From positions 1-7,970 of the forward strand of contig JASEHG010000090.1 in the NCBI GenBank assembly GCA_030018855.1: a DNA stretch of 7,970 bases, read 5' to 3'. The position numbers were made by a program, and so were the translations under genes. The notes under the pieces are model-generated. The model saw only the letters and a list, made by a program, of their open reading frames with translations, was not told the DNA's origin and did not search any database. How positions within the stretch are numbered: the stretch's first letter is position 1; every line of letters starts with the position of its first letter. Shown here piece by piece: positions 5,611-7,970 of the stretch. The DNA is from Candidatus Brocadiaceae bacterium (GTDB lineage Bacteria; Planctomycetota; Brocadiia; Brocadiales; Bathyanammoxibiaceae).

Positions 5611-5620
5611 GGGTTAACCC
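5611..5620. repeat. GGGTTAACCC palindrome
   Basis: A perfect 10-base palindrome 21 nt downstream of the spoVG-like stop. Outer bases AGGT/ACCT extend the symmetry loosely. It may be part of a weak transcription end or chance; nothing else is recognisable in 5577-5640. Confidence 0.3.
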
Positions 5621-5640
5621 CGAACCTTATTGGTACGGGG

Positions 5641-6126
5641 TCAGGGTAGGAGGCCTTCTCCAAGACGTCCTTCCCTATTCTCTTCAGGATACTCCGATTC
5701 ATAATATTCAATGTCTTCCAGATACTCCATTTTAGGGGGTTTATAGCCTGGTTGAGTAGATTTCTCTAACTCTTCCTTAAAGGCAGTTAGCACCTTATGC
5801 TGGATAAGCTCGCGGCATTTGGTGTTAATTGGATGTGCAGTGTCGGCGTAAAGTCTTACCTTTGCACCAGAGACCAGAAACCGCTTTTCAGCAAGCCTTG
5901 CTCCACAGTCATTACAATACTGGGCCCGAAGGTGATTCTTTCCCCGGCACTTGGGACACCTATCTGCCAACTTTCGGCTGGGCATGGCCACAAAGGCCCC
6001 ATTCTGGCCCTCAATTATCTTTAGGTCCCTCACTACGAAATCATTATCAATAGTAATACTACAAAAGGCCTGCAGGCGATTCTTGTTGGGTCCGGTGAGC
6101 TTCACTCTGACTTCTGTAATCTCCAC
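5641..6126 (-). CDS. spoVG: SpoVG-family protein with an internal zinc ribbon
   Basis: 161 residues, against about 85-100 for ordinary SpoVG. The N-terminus 'MEITEVRVKL' and 'ASITxDxxFVVxDxxVIxGxxGxFVAMPS'-type stretch (residues 20-50, ending FVAMPSRK) are typical, and the second half 'AHPINTKCRELIQHKVL' (97-113) is the family's conserved THPIN helix. Between them about 41 residues replace the usual 8 or so, with Cys57-X2-Cys60 and Cys71-X2-Cys74, a zinc-ribbon pattern. An acidic, tyrosine-rich tail follows (133-149). SpoVG proteins of Firmicutes and Borrelia bind nucleic acids and act as global regulators; the role here is inferred from family only, and no sporulation is implied. Start is GTG 6126, chosen because GGGGG lies 7 nt upstream and the family N-terminus begins there. 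It follows ispE, an association also seen in Bacillus. Confidence 0.88.
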   Translation of the reverse strand: MEITEVRVKLTGPNKNRLQAFCSITIDNDFVVRDLKIIEGQNGAFVAMPSRKLADRCPKCRGKNHLRAQYCNDCGARLAEKRFLVSGAKVRLYADTAHPINTKCRELIQHKVLTAFKEELEKSTQPGYKPPKMEYLEDIEYYESEYPEENREGRLGEGLLP

Positions 6127-6133
6127 GGTAGAA

Positions 6134-6142
6134 CCCCCTTTT
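6134..6142 (-). promoter_or_regulatory. Shine-Dalgarno fixing the GTG start of the spoVG-like gene
   Basis: Minus-strand AAAAGGGGG (6142-6134) stands 7 nt before GTG 6126. The good spacing supports the GTG as the true start. The site lies just 7 nt from the left arm of the palindrome at 6150-6200. Confidence 0.6.
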
Positions 6143-6149
6143 TAGTGGT

Positions 6150-6200
6150 GGGCGTATTGTCATGCCTCAGGCAGATCCGCCTCTGGCGGACAATACGCCC
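6150..6200. repeat. Nested palindrome between ispE and spoVG-like gene
   Basis: Perfect 12-bp outer arms GGGCGTATTGTC (6150-6161) and GACAATACGCCC (6189-6200). Inside are two smaller hairpins, TGCCT-C-AGGCA (6163-6173) and TCCGCC-TCT-GGCGGA (6176-6190); the last two bases of the second are shared with the outer right arm. The inner element is the same 15-base palindrome found free at three other places, which suggests it inserted into the loop of an older palindrome. It could also serve as a processing or pausing site between the two genes. Confidence 0.8.
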
Positions 6201-6240
6201 CTACGAGGCTGATGGGAAAATGTCCAGGTCTCCACCTCTT

Positions 6241-7137
6241 CTAAGAGTGTGGGCGAGCAACGTATACCTTGTCAAACCCCTTCCTTTTAAGCTCTCGTCT
6301 AGTCTCTTCAGCCTCCCTTCTAGTATTGAAAAGACTGTATATGCAAGAACCACTCCCTGAGAGCAATACCCCACAGGGGCGGTAACTTTCAAGCAGGGTT
6401 TTTATCTCTTGAAGCCTCGGATACAGGCCAAAGGCCACTGCCTCTAATCTATTAAAGAGCAACTGCCCCAAAGACTTAGGACTTCCAGACTTAAGGGCAG
6501 TGAGAAGGAGGCTAGCATCTTTCCTGTCCTTTGTCAAGTCTATTTTCAGGTTCCGGTAAATGGTGGCGGTAGGAATCTTTATGTCGGGGTAGAGGAGGGT
6601 ATAATAGAAGTCCTTTCTCACCGTTAGAGGTGGACCGACCTTTTCTCCCCTTCCGCTACAAAGGGCGGTCCCGCCCTGGATGAAGAAGGGGACATCTGAG
6701 CCCAGCCTTGCGGCCATTTCCATAAGCCTTTCCCTCCCAATACCCGTCCGCCACAAGGCGTCTAACCCCTTTAATACCGTAGCGGCGTCTGAACTCCCCC
6801 CACCAAGCCCGGCCCCCACGGGGATACTCTTCTCCAGGCGTATTTTTAGGCCCCTGGTGGTTCCGAGTTCTTCCTGGAAAAGTCTTGCGGCCTTCCATAC
6901 CAGGTTGTCTTCGTTGCAGGGGATTTCTGTATCAGTGCAGTGGAGTTCTATGCCTTTGTCGCCAGTGGTACTACCGCTTTCTTCTATTTCCAGTGTGTCC
7001 GCCAGGTCTATCTCCTGCATAACGGTCTCAATCTCATGATACCCGTCCGCCCTCTTGCCCAGGATTTCTAAAAAGAGGTTAATCTTGGCTGGGGACTGGA
7101 GACGGAGTTTCTTAGGGGCGGTGGACATTTTAGACAT
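6241..7137 (-). CDS. ispE: 4-diphosphocytidyl-2-C-methyl-D-erythritol kinase
   Basis: ATP-dependent GHMP kinase that phosphorylates CDP-methylerythritol in the non-mevalonate (MEP) isoprenoid pathway; cytosolic. 298 residues, normal length. 'SPAKINLFLEILGKRADGYHEI' type motif at 15-36 (Lys18 catalytic). The ATP-binding glycine loop 'GAGLGGGSSDAA' spans 108-119 with catalytic Asp117. 'FFIQGGTALCSGRGE' type and C-terminal 'LSGSGSCIYSLF' motifs complete the fold. Two start codons are possible: ATG 7137 (MSKMSTAPKK) and ATG 7128 (MSTAPKK). Neither has a Shine-Dalgarno, and the first lies inside the inverted heptamer repeat shared with the end of rsmD, so 7128 may be the real start. Its distance from rsmD is about 55-64 nt, and the two are probably cotranscribed. 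Confidence 0.96.
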   Translation of the reverse strand: MSKMSTAPKKLRLQSPAKINLFLEILGKRADGYHEIETVMQEIDLADTLEIEESGSTTGDKGIELHCTDTEIPCNEDNLVWKAARLFQEELGTTRGLKIRLEKSIPVGAGLGGGSSDAATVLKGLDALWRTGIGRERLMEMAARLGSDVPFFIQGGTALCSGRGEKVGPPLTVRKDFYYTLLYPDIKIPTATIYRNLKIDLTKDRKDASLLLTALKSGSPKSLGQLLFNRLEAVAFGLYPRLQEIKTLLESYRPCGVLLSGSGSCIYSLFNTRREAEETRRELKRKGFDKVYVARPHS

Positions 7138-7204
7138 TAGACTTTAGACTACAGACATTTGATTCATTATAGATTAGTCTAAGGTCTAAAGTCTATAGTC
7201 TAAA
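7129..7204. repeat. Inverted heptamer repeat (TTTAGAC) spanning rsmD stop and ispE start
   Basis: Left units TTTAGAC, ATTAGAC, TTTAGAC, TACAGAC (7129-7156). Right units GTCTAAG, GTCTAAA, GTCTATA, GTCTAAA (7177-7204). Bases 7129-7149 and 7184-7204 are complementary at 19 of 21 positions, around 34 nt. The right half encodes the last residues and stop of RsmD, and the left half contains ispE's first ATG. A hairpin here could couple translation of the two genes; that is inference. Confidence 0.85.
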
Positions 7205-7780
7205 GAAGGCCAGCGCGGTGTCATCATAAATTCTTTGGTCAAAGAGGTGGAGTCCTCCCCAGGTCTCCGGCAGTTCAACTCCATGGGTTCCGTATTCCAG
7301 CACTACGATGGCATGGGGTTCTAGTATCCCCCCTGGCCGCAGGGGGGACTCACCCCGGGTAGACACCAGGTCAAAAAGCCTCTGTCTCTCTCTCGGTCTC
7401 TCCCACAGTGCATAGGGGGGGTCAATAAAGACCAGTCCAAACCGCATCCCCTTTTCTTGGAGTCCAGGAAGGCACTTAAAGACATCTCTCTTGAGTATAG
7501 TGCCTCTGGTAGCAAATCCCGTTAACTCAAGATTTTTTCTTAGGGCCTGTACGGCCCTGGCGTCTCTTTCAACAAACACACACTGTCTGGCCCCCCGGCT
7601 CAGGGCCTCAATGCCCAGTGCCCCAGTGCCTGCAAAGAGGTCTAGTACAATACTTTCTTCCACCACGTTAGCCAGGATGTTAAAGACAGCCTCTCTTATC
7701 TTATCCTGGGTGGGCCTTACTTCAAGACCTCTGGGGCAGAAGAGTTGTCTACCCCTTGCCAGACCTCCGATGATACGCAT
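7193..7780 (-). CDS. rsmD: 16S rRNA (guanine(966)-N2)-methyltransferase
   Basis: SAM-dependent methyltransferase that modifies G966 of 16S rRNA on the assembling 30S subunit. 195 residues, typical. 'MRIIGGLARGRQL' start and 'VRPTQDKIREAVFNIL' (21-36) are RsmD signatures. The SAM-binding motif 'VLDLFAGTGALGIEALSRGA' covers 45-64, and the catalytic 'DPPY' is at 120-123. ATG 7780 is the only start that gives the family N-terminus. Upstream is GGGG but no full Shine-Dalgarno, and a TATAAT stands only 8 nt before the ATG, so the transcript may be nearly leaderless. The last three residues and the stop overlap a heptamer repeat. ispE follows closely; the pairing with ispE is not functionally obvious. 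Confidence 0.95.
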   Translation of the reverse strand: MRIIGGLARGRQLFCPRGLEVRPTQDKIREAVFNILANVVEESIVLDLFAGTGALGIEALSRGARQCVFVERDARAVQALRKNLELTGFATRGTILKRDVFKCLPGLQEKGMRFGLVFIDPPYALWERPRERQRLFDLVSTRGESPLRPGGILEPHAIVVLEYGTHGVELPETWGGLHLFDQRIYDDTALAFFRL

Positions 7781-7788
7781 GTCCCCAA

Positions 7789-7816
7789 ATTATAGCAATG
7801 TAACCGCACAGGACAA
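7789..7816 (-). promoter_or_regulatory. Promoter candidate for rsmD-ispE
   Basis: Minus-strand -35 TTGTCC (7816-7811, four of six matches), a 16-base spacer and a perfect -10 TATAAT (7794-7789). Expected transcription start is about 7782, one or two bases from the rsmD ATG. Confidence 0.5.
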
Positions 7817-7841
7817 GTAGGTGATGAACTATAGACTTTAG

Positions 7842-7856
7842 TCCGCCTCAGGCGGA
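7842..7856. repeat. TCCGCC-N3-GGCGGA palindrome, copy 3
   Basis: TCCGCCT, C, AGGCGGA: seven-bp arms. It lies upstream of the rsmD promoter candidate. It is preceded by TATAGACTTTAG (7832-7841 area), resembling the TTTAGAC heptamers at 7129-7204. Confidence 0.75.
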
Positions 7857-7898
7857 TTAGTATTTTAAATTTTGACTACTGTATTCTCTATTTCTTAC

Positions 7899-7912
7899 TA
7901 CTCCCTACTCAC
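7899..7912. repeat. Short TACTCCC heptamer remnant
   Basis: Two units TACTCCC and TACTCAC, the same heptamer as the arrays at 2023-2050 and 3102-3122. No inverted partner is seen in the window. Apart from this and the two palindromes, 7817-7970 shows no gene. Confidence 0.45.
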
Positions 7913-7948
7913 CGTTTAGGGCAGACAGAATTGTAAAATGTAAATTGG

Positions 7949-7963
7949 TCCGCCTGAGGCGGA
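7949..7963. repeat. TCCGCC-N3-GGCGGA palindrome, copy 4
   Basis: TCCGCCT, G, AGGCGGA: seven-bp arms, extendable by two G-T and two T-A pairs into the flanks. It has the reverse-complement centre of copy 3, 107 bases away, so the two copies are in opposite orientation. Confidence 0.75.
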
Positions 7964-7970
7964 TTAAATT

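Noticed and set aside
5581..5640. tRNA or small RNA gene downstream of the spoVG-like gene
   Set aside because: There is a GGGTTAACCC palindrome but no cloverleaf, TTC loop or other RNA gene signature.
6201..6392. Alternative minus-strand frame overlapping the ispE 3' end
   Set aside because: It lies in another frame of ispE, which is clearly recognisable to its stop codon at 6241.

Overview
The window is a bacterial chromosomal segment in which every recognisable gene lies on the minus strand. Reading with the genes (right to left) the order is rsmD, ispE, a spoVG-family gene with an internal zinc ribbon, ilvB, ilvN, ilvC, leuA and a 5' fragment of a DUF559 endonuclease-like gene that runs off the left edge. 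The full-length genes look intact. The lineage cannot be fixed from the sequence alone. The spoVG-type gene directly after ispE and the many short intergenic palindromes would fit an uncultured environmental bacterium. Planctomycetota of the anammox type is one candidate, at low confidence.

Region by region: 1-243 holds the DUF559 fragment. 244-411 is a dense block of small palindromes. 412-5365 is a branched-chain amino-acid cluster: acetolactate synthase large and small subunits, ketol-acid reductoisomerase and 2-isopropylmalate synthase. Together these carry pyruvate to the valine/isoleucine dihydroxy-acids and commit 2-ketoisovalerate to leucine; ilvD, leuB and leuCD are not in the window. 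5366-5640 is the ilvB leader and promoter region with several hairpins. 5641-6126 is the spoVG-like gene. 6241-7137 is ispE (isoprenoid precursor synthesis). 7193-7780 is rsmD (16S rRNA methylation). 7781-7970 is non-coding, with a promoter candidate and two copies of a short palindrome.

The unusual part is between the genes. Five of the intergenic gaps carry arrays with an exact 7-base period. Four of these are arranged, clearly or partly, as forward and inverted halves that can fold into hairpins, although the heptamer differs from gap to gap. A second class comprises small palindromes: a 15-base TCCGCC-N3-GGCGGA element occurs four times, and in two places a palindrome sits inside the loop of another palindrome, as expected if such elements insert into each other. 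Several of these elements occupy positions where they could affect expression. One supplies the Shine-Dalgarno of the DUF559 gene, one lies between the Shine-Dalgarno and start codon of ilvB, and one spans the rsmD stop and ispE start. The most speculative idea is that the DUF559 nuclease-like gene next to the palindrome block is connected with the spread of these elements.
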